A DNA stretch of 5,786 nt, taken from Ruminococcaceae bacterium UBA5891 (lineage in GTDB: Bacteria > Bacillota > Clostridia > Oscillospirales > Acutalibacteraceae). Made by a program: the position numbers and the translations under genes. This document shows, piece after piece, positions 1-5,552 of the stretch; within the stretch, counting starts at the first letter, position 1; each line of letters begins with the position of its first letter. A model generated the notes under the pieces. The model had not been told where the DNA came from and did no database searches. It worked only from the letters and a program-made list of their open reading frames with translations. Where the stretch lies: NCBI GenBank assembly GCA_002431945.1, contig DJET01000039.1:35206-40991 (forward strand). The letters run 5' to 3'.

Positions 1-984
1 TTCAATATACTGGCGGTATTCGTTAAGCGTGGTAGCGCCTATGCAGTGCAGCTCGCCCCTTGCAAGCAGCGGCTTTAATATGTTGCCTGCGTCAAGCGCG
101 CCGTCGGTTTTGCCCGCGCCCACAATGGTGTGCAGCTCGTCTATAAACAGTATTATTCTGCCTTCGCTGGATTTTACCTCGTTAAGCACCGCTTTAAGCC
201 TTTCCTCAAACTCGCCGCGGAACTTTGCGCCTGCAATAAGCGCTCCGAGATCAAGTGAGAAAATTGTGTGGTTTTTAAGGTTATCAGGCACGTCTCCGCT
301 TACAATTCTAAGCGCCAAGCCCTCTGCAATGGCGGTTTTGCCGACGCCCGGCTCGCCTATTAAGCAGGGGTTGTTTTTGGTTTTACGCGAAAGTATTCTT
401 ATAACATTGCGTATTTCCTCGTCTCTGCCTATAACCGGATCAAGCTTATGCTCCCTTGCGCGCTGCACCAAATCGGTGCCGTATTTTTTAAGCACGTCGT
501 ATGTGTCTTCGGGGTTATCGCTTTTAACCTTTTGGTTTCCTCTTATGCTTTTAAGCGCCTCAAGCACGCGCGGTTCGGTTATGTTTTGTTCGCGGAACAG
601 GCGTTTTAGCGTATCGTTCGGGTTTTCTATTAAGCCTAACAGTATATGCTCAACCGAAACATAATCGTCCTGCATTTTCTTTGCCTGCTTTTCGGCGGCG
701 GTAAGAGCCTTATTCAGCTCCTGCGAAATATAAATATTGTTCGGGTCGTATCCGCTGCCGCTGATCTTAGGCATTTTGGATATTTCTTCCTCTGTTTTTG
801 AAAGCAAGGTCTCAGGCGAGGCACCTATACTTTTAACGATTTCCCCCACAAGACCGTCCGCCTGCGAAAGCAGCGCCGCCAGCAAATGCTCCTCGCCTAT
901 GCTGTTGTTGCCGTTTTCGCCTGCCATACTTTGAGCGCTTTTAATCGCCTCTATTGATTTTTGTGTAAATTTTTCTATATTCAT
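1..984 (-). CDS. clpB: ATP-dependent disaggregase chaperone ClpB, N-terminal part (cut by left window edge)
   Basis: The reading frame is open for 328 codons from the ATG at 984 to base 1, with no stop, so the gene continues outside the window (family length is about 860 residues). ClpB is a cytoplasmic hexameric AAA+ machine that threads aggregated proteins through its pore together with DnaK. Visible parts are two Clp_N repeats (about residues 1-75 and 80-145), a linker containing LDPVIGRDEEI, and the first AAA+ domain. That domain has Walker A GEPGVGKT (residues 210-217), pore loop KFRG (254-257, aromatic F255) and Walker B LFIDEL (279-284). The start MNIEKFTQKSIEAI is typical of ClpB rather than ClpC or ClpA, but the diagnostic middle domain is outside the window. 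An in-frame ATG exists at 993, but it abuts the AGGAG ribosome site. The ATG at 984 has 9 nt spacing and is preferred. It is the second gene of an operon with the upstream RHH protein. Confidence 0.95.
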   Translation of the reverse strand, partial: MNIEKFTQKSIEAIKSAQSMAGENGNNSIGEEHLLAALLSQADGLVGEIVKSIGASPETLLSKTEEEISKMPKISGSGYDPNNIYISQELNKALTAAEKQAKKMQDDYVSVEHILLGLIENPNDTLKRLFREQNITEPRVLEALKSIRGNQKVKSDNPEDTYDVLKKYGTDLVQRAREHKLDPVIGRDEEIRNVIRILSRKTKNNPCLIGEPGVGKTAIAEGLALRIVSGDVPDNLKNHTIFSLDLGALIAGAKFRGEFEERLKAVLNEVKSSEGRIILFIDELHTIVGAGKTDGALDAGNILKPLLARGELHCIGATTLNEYRQYIE

Positions 985-993
985 AAAGCCCAT

Positions 994-999
994 CTCCTA
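994..999 (-). promoter_or_regulatory. clpB ribosome binding site overlapping the stop codon of the upstream gene
   Basis: On the minus strand the sequence reads TAGGAG. The TAG is the stop codon of the RHH gene and the AGGAG is the Shine-Dalgarno of clpB, 9 nt before its ATG. This overlap suggests that translation of the two genes is coupled. It also decides the clpB start, because the alternative in-frame ATG at 993 directly follows the site with no spacer. Confidence 0.75.
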
Positions 1000-1641
1000 A
1001 ATGATTTCGCTGTTGTTTTTAATATAATCGTCGTATAACGGCTGTATTTCATCGGTATTGTCTGAAAAATACAGCTTTAACGCCGCGTCAAAAAGAGAAA
1101 TATAATCTGCAATAAGCTCGCCTGCCGCCGCGCCTTTTTTGGCGTTTCTTTCGGCAAGCGGATTTTCACGGTGAATTATCGGGCGTTTAAATACCCCGTT
1201 TTCATAGCTGTCTTTTCCCAAAAAGCCGTAATTATATTCAAGCTGCGCCCACAGATTATAAAATTCAAGCATTTTAGAAAGCAGCGCCGAATTTGTGGTA
1301 CGCGTTGAAACCTTAATTACGCCCTGCTCCTTATCGGGTTCCCTGTAAAGCTCGATAGAATACCTTACCGTTGGGTTATATTTATATGAAAGCGCCGTTC
1401 TTATCGACATTACCGAAGGCGTCGGGGGCGATAACTCGGAAAAGTTTTCACCGGAATAAAGCAGTCTTGCCAGATCCTCAAAAATACCGCTTATTCTTTT
1501 TTCGGGCGTGGTAAGCGAAACATAATCCGCCAATATCTGATTTATCATATTTGAGCGGTTTGTGTTGTTCATATATGCAATTCTGTCTACCTTTGCAATA
1601 ACTTCGTCGCTTAGCACAACCGAATAAACGCTTTTCTTCAT
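997..1641 (-). CDS. Ribbon-helix-helix (CopG/Arc-type N-terminus) protein of unknown function, probable regulator
   Basis: The protein has 214 residues. Residues 1-42 look like a ribbon-helix-helix DNA-binding domain: a short beta strand (YSVVLSDEVI, 6-15), a first helix with VDRIAYMNN, the turn NTNRSNMI (26-33) and a second helix to about residue 42. RHH proteins bind DNA as dimers through the paired strands and often repress their own operons. Residues 43-214 are a longer domain I do not recognise. It has helical stretches (about 51-65, 115-135 and 165-195) and no obvious enzyme motif, and there is no signal peptide or membrane segment. The start is supported by GGGAGGAG at 1647-1654, 5 nt before the ATG. 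The gene ends 12 nt before clpB and shares its promoter, so it may control clpB and itself. The RHH call rests on pattern recognition. The regulatory target is inferred. Confidence 0.75.
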   Translation of the reverse strand: MKKSVYSVVLSDEVIAKVDRIAYMNNTNRSNMINQILADYVSLTTPEKRISGIFEDLARLLYSGENFSELSPPTPSVMSIRTALSYKYNPTVRYSIELYREPDKEQGVIKVSTRTTNSALLSKMLEFYNLWAQLEYNYGFLGKDSYENGVFKRPIIHRENPLAERNAKKGAAAGELIADYISLFDAALKLYFSDNTDEIQPLYDDYIKNNSEII

Positions 1642-1668
1642 TTTTACTCCTCCCTTTAACTGTAAACT

Positions 1669-1697
1669 ATTGTAGCACCGTTTATATAATTTGTCAA
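1669..1697 (-). promoter_or_regulatory. Sigma-A promoter of the RHH-clpB operon
   Basis: On the minus strand, a perfect -35 box TTGACA (1692-1697) is followed by a 17-bp spacer and TACAAT (1669-1674), one base off the -10 consensus. Upstream of the -35 box (about 1701-1730) the DNA is rich in A and T tracts, like an UP element. Transcription would start near 1662, leaving a leader of roughly 20 nt before the RHH gene. No CIRCE inverted repeat and no tandem CtsR heptamers are visible here, so the usual heat-shock repressor sites of clpB genes appear to be absent. Confidence 0.85.
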
Positions 1698-1712
1698 GTG
1701 ATTTATATAAAT
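1681..1712. promoter_or_regulatory. Two TTTATATAA motifs 21 bp apart, candidate operator
   Basis: TTTATATAA occurs at 1681-1689, inside the promoter spacer, and again at 1702-1710, just upstream of the -35 box. The second copy lies in a perfect 12-bp palindrome, ATTTATATAAAT (1701-1712). The start-to-start distance of 21 bp is two helical turns, so both copies face the same side of the DNA. RHH dimers commonly bind such repeated short sites cooperatively. Binding here would block RNA polymerase. The motif is AT-only in AT-rich DNA, so chance occurrence is possible. The link to the RHH protein is inferred from position alone. Confidence 0.35.
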
Positions 1713-1749
1713 ATTTTTACATTTTTTGTTTTGCGCGCTTAAACAGGGT

Positions 1750-1787
1750 AAAAAAACAGGGTGTATATCTTATCGAAATACACCCTG
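1750..1787 (-). terminator. Intrinsic terminator of the degV-family gene
   Basis: The 10-bp arms CAGGGTGTAT and ATACACCCTG (plus-strand positions 1757-1766 and 1778-1787) enclose an 11-nt loop. On the minus strand the stem is followed by seven T residues (1750-1756). It begins 4 nt after the degV stop codon. A second copy of the minus-strand ACCCTGTTT end of the stem lies just beyond the T tract (1741-1749), so a shorter alternative stem could form. Confidence 0.88.
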
Positions 1788-1791
1788 CTTT

Positions 1792-2661
1792 TTATCTTTT
1801 ATCGCCTATAAAAAACACCGAAAGAGTACCGGGACCCGCGTGCGCGGCTATTACCGGATCAATGTAATTATAAACGGTTTTCTTCACCTTATAGCGCTTT
1901 TTTATTTCCGAGGCAATATATTTCGCTTCCTCCTCGCAGTCGCCGTGAACAATAAATACCTCTTGGTTTTGAATATCCGTTCCGCGCTCGCCTACGGATT
2001 TTATAAGATGCTCTACCGCCGCCCTGCGCCCGCGCACCTTACCTGTAACGTACAGCTTTCCGTCGTCCGCAGTGTGCAAAAGCGGCTTAATGCCGAGCAG
2101 TGTGCCGATCATTGCGCTGCTGCCCGAAAGTCTGCCGCCGCGCTTTAGGAAAAACAGGTCGTCAATAGTAAACAAATGGCATATTTTAAGCTTGTTTTCT
2201 TCAACCCATTTTGCCGTTTCCTCTATTGTTTTGCCCTCGTTTTTAAGCTTTACGGCATAATGCACCGCCATACCCTCGCCGAGCGAGGCACAAAGCGTAT
2301 CAACCACAATTATTTTTCTTTCGGGAAATTCTTCCCTGTAATCCTTGGCGGCGTTTTCAATGTTTTGGTATGTTCCCGAAAGACCCGAAGAAAACGCAAG
2401 CACAAGCACGTCCTCGCCATTTTCAAGTATGGGTTTTATCACCGCGTCGCAAATTTCCCTTGACACAAGCGAGGTGGTAATTTTTGCTTTTTGCCGCAGC
2501 AGCGAATATGTTTCGCTGTAATCGGTAGGCACGCCCTTTACGTAGCTGTCGTACTCCTTGCCGTCTATATAATATTTCAGCGAAAGTATATCAACGTTAT
2601 AGCTTTCTATTTGTTCGTCGGTTAAATTTGCGCTTGAATCGGTAACTATTTTGTAGCTCAT
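1792..2661 (-). CDS. DegV family fatty-acid-binding protein (FakB-like)
   Basis: This complete 289-residue protein has the usual family length. DegV/FakB proteins are soluble carriers that bind one fatty acid in a buried tunnel. Characterised members present it to the kinase FakA for phosphorylation and entry into phospholipid synthesis. Family signatures are TDSSANL (residues 7-13) at the N-terminus, TTS (62-64) and SSGLSGTY (91-98) around the carboxylate site, RGGRLS (174-179), and HAGPGT (274-279) near the C-terminus, followed by FFIGDKR. There is no signal peptide. The start has a modest GGAG site 6 nt upstream. The gene has its own -10 box and terminator, so it is probably monocistronic. 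No fakA lies in the window. Paralogues are common in Clostridia, so which lipid it carries cannot be read from the sequence. Confidence 0.95.
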   Translation of the reverse strand: MSYKIVTDSSANLTDEQIESYNVDILSLKYYIDGKEYDSYVKGVPTDYSETYSLLRQKAKITTSLVSREICDAVIKPILENGEDVLVLAFSSGLSGTYQNIENAAKDYREEFPERKIIVVDTLCASLGEGMAVHYAVKLKNEGKTIEETAKWVEENKLKICHLFTIDDLFFLKRGGRLSGSSAMIGTLLGIKPLLHTADDGKLYVTGKVRGRRAAVEHLIKSVGERGTDIQNQEVFIVHGDCEEEAKYIASEIKKRYKVKKTVYNYIDPVIAAHAGPGTLSVFFIGDKR

Positions 2662-2694
2662 TTCAATCTCCGTTCTTTGCTTTTGTTTTAAAAT

Positions 2695-2700
2695 ATTATA
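2695..2700 (-). promoter_or_regulatory. Probable -10 box of the degV-family gene
   Basis: A perfect TATAAT on the minus strand lies 33 bp upstream of the start codon and downstream of the terminator of the preceding gene. At 16-18 bp further upstream no hexamer resembles TTGACA well (GTGTAT at the 17-bp position). The promoter is therefore either weak, activator-dependent or misassigned. Confidence 0.5.
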
Positions 2701-2751
2701 CTTAACAGCACCTTAAAATACACCCTAATTGCTCTTTTTATCTTCTAAAGC

Positions 2752-2797
2752 AAAAAAACTGTCGGTAGAGAGCTTAAAGCTCCTCTCTACCGACAGT
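2752..2797 (-). terminator. Strong intrinsic terminator of the two-TM membrane protein gene
   Basis: The 14-bp perfect arms CTGTCGGTAGAGAG (2759-2772) and CTCTCTACCGACAG (2783-2796) enclose a 10-nt loop, and one further A-T pair closes the base. On the minus strand the stem is followed by seven T residues (2752-2758). It begins about 22 nt after the stop codon of the membrane protein gene and insulates the degV promoter from it. There is no T tract on the plus strand, so it acts in one direction. Confidence 0.93.
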
Positions 2798-2818
2798 AGA
2801 AAAACGTATTGTCAAAAT

Positions 2819-3535
2819 TTATTTTCCAATTGTATCGAGCATTTGCAGACCTTTCATACATTTAAGTTGTGAATTCATTTTCGCCTGCATTATACACAAA
2901 TCATAAATCTGATTATTAGTCCGCATTTGGTTATCAAGCATTTTTGCTTTATGTTTTTCTTCTTCATAAAGATTTATAGCTTCTTTTAATGTATTAGCAC
3001 GATAATTACGAACTGCATTAGCCATAAATGAAGTCGCAGAGAAATTTCTGTAATCAGGTGGAATTTTTGCTGAAATTTCGGCATTTTCGTTAACAAAGTC
3101 GTTTAAGGCAACGGTTATTTCCTTTATTTTTTCATCATTTTTTTGAGTGATTTTCAAGCCATCATTTTGCCAAAATTTTTCTGCCCGTTTATCAATTTTC
3201 TTTCTTTTATCTATACAAAGGAATACATAAACTAAAGCTAATACAATTCCAAAAAAAAGAATTAAGATAAGAGCTATTTTTGCAAAATCATCAGAATATA
3301 ACACTCTGTTTGAATTTACAATAAACATAATTATTGATGTTCCTACAAAAAGTCCTCCCAAAAAAACAGGTAAAGTCCATGCAATTGAAGGCTTTTTTTG
3401 ATTTTTTAAAAACCAATATTTGTCCCTTTGAAAATTTGAGTTTTTCTTATATTCTTCAATTAAGCCATTGTAACGATCTATAATTGCAAAATACTGCTCT
3501 GCATTTTCAAGTGTATTAAGCAAATCATATTCCAT
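2819..3535 (-). CDS. Uncharacterised protein with two membrane segments and a C-terminal RAxTLKEAINLYEE motif
   Basis: The protein has 238 residues. A charged, probably helical N-terminal part (1-50) precedes two hydrophobic segments (about 51-73 and 85-108), separated by a short loop rich in polar residues. A basic stretch (KRKKIDKR, 110-117) follows, favouring a cytoplasmic N- and C-terminus. The long C-terminal half is helical and contains IPPDYRNF (158-165) and RANTLKEAINLYEEEKH (179-195). As far as I can recall, a similar P-x-x-Y plus RADTLKEAINLYEE arrangement recurs near the C-terminus of many unnamed Firmicutes membrane proteins; its function is unknown to me. The start has GGAGGAA 5 nt upstream and a good promoter. 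The gene is markedly AT-rich: sample 60-base lines show 14 and 17 G+C, against 31-37 in lines of gltD. This suggests horizontal transfer. It is divergent from an XRE regulator that probably controls it. I assign no function. Confidence 0.8.
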   Translation of the reverse strand: MEYDLLNTLENAEQYFAIIDRYNGLIEEYKKNSNFQRDKYWFLKNQKKPSIAWTLPVFLGGLFVGTSIIMFIVNSNRVLYSDDFAKIALILILFFGIVLALVYVFLCIDKRKKIDKRAEKFWQNDGLKITQKNDEKIKEITVALNDFVNENAEISAKIPPDYRNFSATSFMANAVRNYRANTLKEAINLYEEEKHKAKMLDNQMRTNNQIYDLCIMQAKMNSQLKCMKGLQMLDTIGK

Positions 3536-3569
3536 ATAAATTCCTCCAATTATGTTTACATTCTTATCA

Positions 3570-3598
3570 TTAACACAATAATAGCATTAAAATATGTT
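3570..3598 (+). promoter_or_regulatory. Predicted promoter of the XRE regulator gene
   Basis: On the plus strand, TTAACA (3570-3575, one mismatch) is followed by a 17-bp spacer and TATGTT (3593-3598, two mismatches). It is weaker than the opposing promoter, as often seen for a regulator controlling a stronger divergent target. The start codon at 3641 is preceded by AGGTG (3631-3635) with 5-nt spacing. An alternative -10 box, TAAAAT at 3588-3593, has no good -35 partner. Confidence 0.5.
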
Positions 3599-3606
3599 AA
3601 AGTCAA
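3578..3606 (-). promoter_or_regulatory. Promoter of the membrane protein gene
   Basis: On the minus strand, TTGACT (3601-3606), a 17-bp spacer and TATTAT (3578-3583) are each one base from consensus. The -10 box is preceded by TGC, giving an extended -10 element. Transcription would start near 3571, leaving a leader of about 36 nt with the GGAGGAA ribosome site. It overlaps the predicted promoter of the divergent regulator almost completely. Confidence 0.8.
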
Positions 3607-3627
3607 GAATAAATCTCATCTTTAACA
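3595..3627. promoter_or_regulatory. Inverted repeat in the divergent promoter region, candidate XRE operator
   Basis: TGTTAAAG (3595-3602) and CTTTAACA (3620-3627) form an 8-bp perfect inverted repeat with a 17-nt gap. A third TTAACA half-site at 3570-3575 is in inverted orientation to the first arm. The left arm covers the -35 edge of the membrane protein promoter and the -10 end of the regulator promoter. XRE proteins bind such palindromes as dimers. Binding by the neighbouring regulator is inferred from position. Confidence 0.4.
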
Positions 3628-3640
3628 CATAGGTGCCACT

Positions 3641-3883
3641 ATGAAAATTTATGATTATAGAGGAAAAAAGAATATTTGCGGAGAAAGAGTACACGAGGCA
3701 CGTTGTAAGCTAATGCTTACACAAAGTGATTTAGCCGCAAGACTGCAAATAAACGGAATTATTCTTGAGCGTGACAGCATCTCACGAATTGAAATCGGAA
3801 CACGATTTGTTGCCGACTATGAATTAAGAGAACTCGCTAAAATTTTAAAGGTAAAGCCCGATTGGTTACTTGGAATTGAATAA
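3641..3883 (+). CDS. XRE-family (Cro/CI-type) helix-turn-helix transcriptional regulator
   Basis: This complete 80-residue protein is essentially a single HTH domain. Residues 14-33 (GERVHEARCKLMLTQSDLAA) form the first helices with the typical LTQSDLAARL. The recognition part contains RDSISRIEIGTRFVADYEL (44-62), followed by ELAKILKVKPDWLLGIE, the common end of the Cro/CI fold. No ligand-binding or protease domain is attached, so it probably acts as a simple dimeric DNA-binding switch. The MKIYDYRGKKNICGERV start resembles small regulators found in many Clostridia. It is the only plus-strand gene in the window, is divergent from the two-TM protein gene with a 105-bp shared promoter region, and ends in its own terminator. 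The likely role is controlling itself and the membrane protein gene. Its base composition (24 G+C in one 60-base line) lies between that of the AT-rich membrane gene and that of gltD. Confidence 0.92.
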   Translation: MKIYDYRGKKNICGERVHEARCKLMLTQSDLAARLQINGIILERDSISRIEIGTRFVADYELRELAKILKVKPDWLLGIE

Positions 3884-3960
3884 CAAAACAAGGCTGAGCG
3901 GCTATCAAGTGAAACAAGACTGAGGAAAAGAAAAAAGACTTTTACAGACTTAAAACTGTT

Positions 3961-4018
3961 CTCTCCCTCCGTCACAGCTTACGCCGCGACACCTCCCTCG
4001 TCAGAGGGAGGCTTTTTT
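3961..4018. repeat. Compound palindromic intergenic element, probably a dispersed repeat
   Basis: The segment has three parts: a pyrimidine-rich CTCTCCCTCC (3961-3970), an imperfect hairpin (arms GTCACAGC 3971-3978 and GCCGCGAC 3983-3990, loop TTAC), and a perfect hairpin CCTCCCTC/GAGGGAGG (3992-4011). The imperfect hairpin has two A-C mismatches as plus-strand RNA. As minus-strand RNA these become G-U pairs, so it would fold better there. The layout and wording (CTCCCTCCGTCAC, then ACCTCCCTC, then GAGGGAGGC and T residues) resemble palindromic repeats I recall in intergenic regions of gut Clostridia. Copy number cannot be judged from one window. Confidence 0.5.
3992..4018 (+). terminator. 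Intrinsic terminator downstream of the XRE gene
   Basis: An 8-bp GC-rich stem CCTCCCTC/GAGGGAGG with a GTCA loop is followed by C and six T residues (4013-4018) on the plus strand. It lies 108 nt after the regulator's stop codon. The 169-bp gap between the regulator and gltD (3884-4052) holds this element, a weak direct repeat (3886-3898 and 3912-3924, 12 of 13 matching) and no gene. On the minus strand no T tract follows the stem, so it does not look like a terminator for gltD. Confidence 0.85.
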
Positions 4019-4052
4019 GTATAAAGCATCCTTAACGCAACAGCACCATTTG

Positions 4053-5537
4053 CTATACCAAATTAGTATATCCCATTAAATATTCGTCAATTTCCTTAGC
4101 GGCGGCTCTGCCCTCGGCTATCGCCCACACAACAAGCGACTGCCCGCGGCGGCAGTCCCCCGCCGCGAATAGCTTATCAACGCTTGTTTTATAAGATACT
4201 GCGGCGGTTGCAATATTGCTGCGCCCGTCGGTCTCTGCCCCAAAGCTTTTTGCAATATAGGGCTTGGGTCCTAAAAATCCCGCGGCTATAAGCAAAAGCG
4301 AGCAATCAAGCGTTTTTTCACTGCCCGGAATTTCCGTCATAACGGTTCTGCCTGTTTTTTCGTCCTTTTCGGGTTTTAATTCAACCGTTATCACCGCTTT
4401 TATATTGCCGCCGTCGTCCGGCACAAAGGCTTTAACCGTTGTGCAGTAAACGCGCGGGTCATGCCCGAAAACGGCTATTGCCTCTTCCTGTCCGTAATCG
4501 GTCTTGCACACCCTCGGATATTGCGGCCAGGGGTTGGTATCTGCCCTGCTGTCGGGCAGCTTCGGCATCATTTCAAGCTGAGTTACCGATTTGCAGCCGT
4601 GGCGTATGCAGGTGCCTACGCAGTCGTTGCCGGTATCGCCGCCGCCTACAATTACAACGTCCTTACCCTTAGCGGATATAAAGCCCGATTTAAGCTTATT
4701 ATCAAGCAGCGCCTTTGTGGTGGATTTAAGAAAATCGACCGCAAAATAAATTCCCTTAATATCGCGGTTTTCGGCTTTAAGGTCGCGCGGATTGCCCGCA
4801 CCGCAGCAAAGCACCACCGCGTCATAGGTCTTTAAAAGCTCGTCGGCAGAAATATCCTTGCCTACGTCTACGCCAGTTTTAAACTGTATGCCCTCGTCGG
4901 TCATAAGCTTTACACGGCGCTCAACTATCTGCTTTTCAAGCTTCATATTCGGTATGCCGTACATTAAAAGCCCGCCTATGCGGTCGTCCTTTTCATAAAC
5001 GGTCACGCTGTGGCCGCGGCTGTTAAGCCGCTGCGCGCAGGCAAGCCCCGAAGGACCTGAGCCTACAACCGCTACGCGCTTGCCTGTTCTTACTTCGGGC
5101 GGGCGGGGCTTTACCCAGCCGTTTTTATAGCCCTCTTCAATAATTGCAAGCTCGTTTTCCTTAACGGTTACCGAGCTTCCGTAAAGCCCACAGGAGCAAG
5201 CCGCCTCGCAAAGCGCGGGGCACACCCTGCCCGTAAATTCGGGAAAGCTTGCGGTTTTGGTAAGCCGCGCTAAAGCGTACTCCCAGTTGCCATGATAAAT
5301 TTCGTCGTTCCATTCCGGTATAAGGTTATGAAGAGGGCAGCCCGATACCATTCCGCCGAGCTTCATTGCCGACTGGCAGAAAGGCACGCCGCAGTTCATA
5401 CAGCGCGCGCCTTGGTTTTGGCGCTCCGCCTTTTGCATAGGGGAATGAAATTCATTGAAATTCTTTATTCTTTCAAGCGGTTTTACCGATTTATTGTTTT
5501 CTCTGTCAAAATCCAAAAATCCTGTTGGTTTTCCCAT
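4053..5537 (-). CDS. gltD: Glutamate synthase (NADPH) small subunit
   Basis: This complete 494-residue protein has the usual family length. The subunit takes electrons from NADPH through FAD and passes them via Fe-S clusters to the large subunit, which makes two glutamates from glutamine and 2-oxoglutarate in the cytoplasm. Visible parts are an N-terminal cysteine-rich domain with C46, C49, C54 and C67 (GARCMNCGVPFC, then GCPLHNLIPEWND) and C106, C110 and C114 (RVCPALCEAAC), which together supply the Fe-S ligands. Next come the FAD-binding GSGPSGL (159-165), the NADPH-binding VGGGDTGND (297-305) and the C-terminal FAD contact AGDCRRGQSLVVWAIAEGR (459-477). The start has an AGGGGA ribosome site. 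It lies 15 nt downstream of gltB in the same direction, so the two are co-transcribed. Related small-subunit paralogues exist, but adjacency to gltB supports the GOGAT role. Confidence 0.97.
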   Translation of the reverse strand: MGKPTGFLDFDRENNKSVKPLERIKNFNEFHSPMQKAERQNQGARCMNCGVPFCQSAMKLGGMVSGCPLHNLIPEWNDEIYHGNWEYALARLTKTASFPEFTGRVCPALCEAACSCGLYGSSVTVKENELAIIEEGYKNGWVKPRPPEVRTGKRVAVVGSGPSGLACAQRLNSRGHSVTVYEKDDRIGGLLMYGIPNMKLEKQIVERRVKLMTDEGIQFKTGVDVGKDISADELLKTYDAVVLCCGAGNPRDLKAENRDIKGIYFAVDFLKSTTKALLDNKLKSGFISAKGKDVVIVGGGDTGNDCVGTCIRHGCKSVTQLEMMPKLPDSRADTNPWPQYPRVCKTDYGQEEAIAVFGHDPRVYCTTVKAFVPDDGGNIKAVITVELKPEKDEKTGRTVMTEIPGSEKTLDCSLLLIAAGFLGPKPYIAKSFGAETDGRSNIATAAVSYKTSVDKLFAAGDCRRGQSLVVWAIAEGRAAAKEIDEYLMGYTNLV

Positions 5538-5552
5538 TTTTATTCCCCTTTC

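Noticed and set aside
29..664. Long plus-strand open frame of 211 codons
   Set aside because: It is antisense to the clpB frame, which is open over the whole stretch with clear Walker motifs. The plus-strand translation is low-complexity, serine/leucine-rich and has no recognisable domain.
984..993. Alternative clpB start at 993 (MGFMNIEKF)
   Set aside because: That ATG touches the AGGAG site, leaving no spacer. The ATG at 984 has normal spacing and gives the N-terminus usual for ClpB.
1726..2463. Plus-strand open frames opposite the degV gene
   Set aside because: They run antisense to a complete, well-conserved DegV protein, and the first also runs across the degV terminator. They are shadows of its codon usage.
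1776..2726. Shared 11-mer AAATACACCCT at 1776-1786 and 2716-2726 flanking the degV gene
   Set aside because: A few 11-base matches are expected by chance in a window of this size, and the first copy is explained by the terminator stem. No longer repeat surrounds either copy.
3886..3924. Imperfect 13-bp direct repeat after the XRE gene, considered as an attachment site or CRISPR-like repeat
   Set aside because: There are only two short copies with one mismatch, no further units, and no integrase or cas gene nearby.
4264..4835. Three plus-strand open frames opposite gltD
   Set aside because: They overlap each other and lie wholly within the antisense of gltD, with no ribosome sites or recognisable products.
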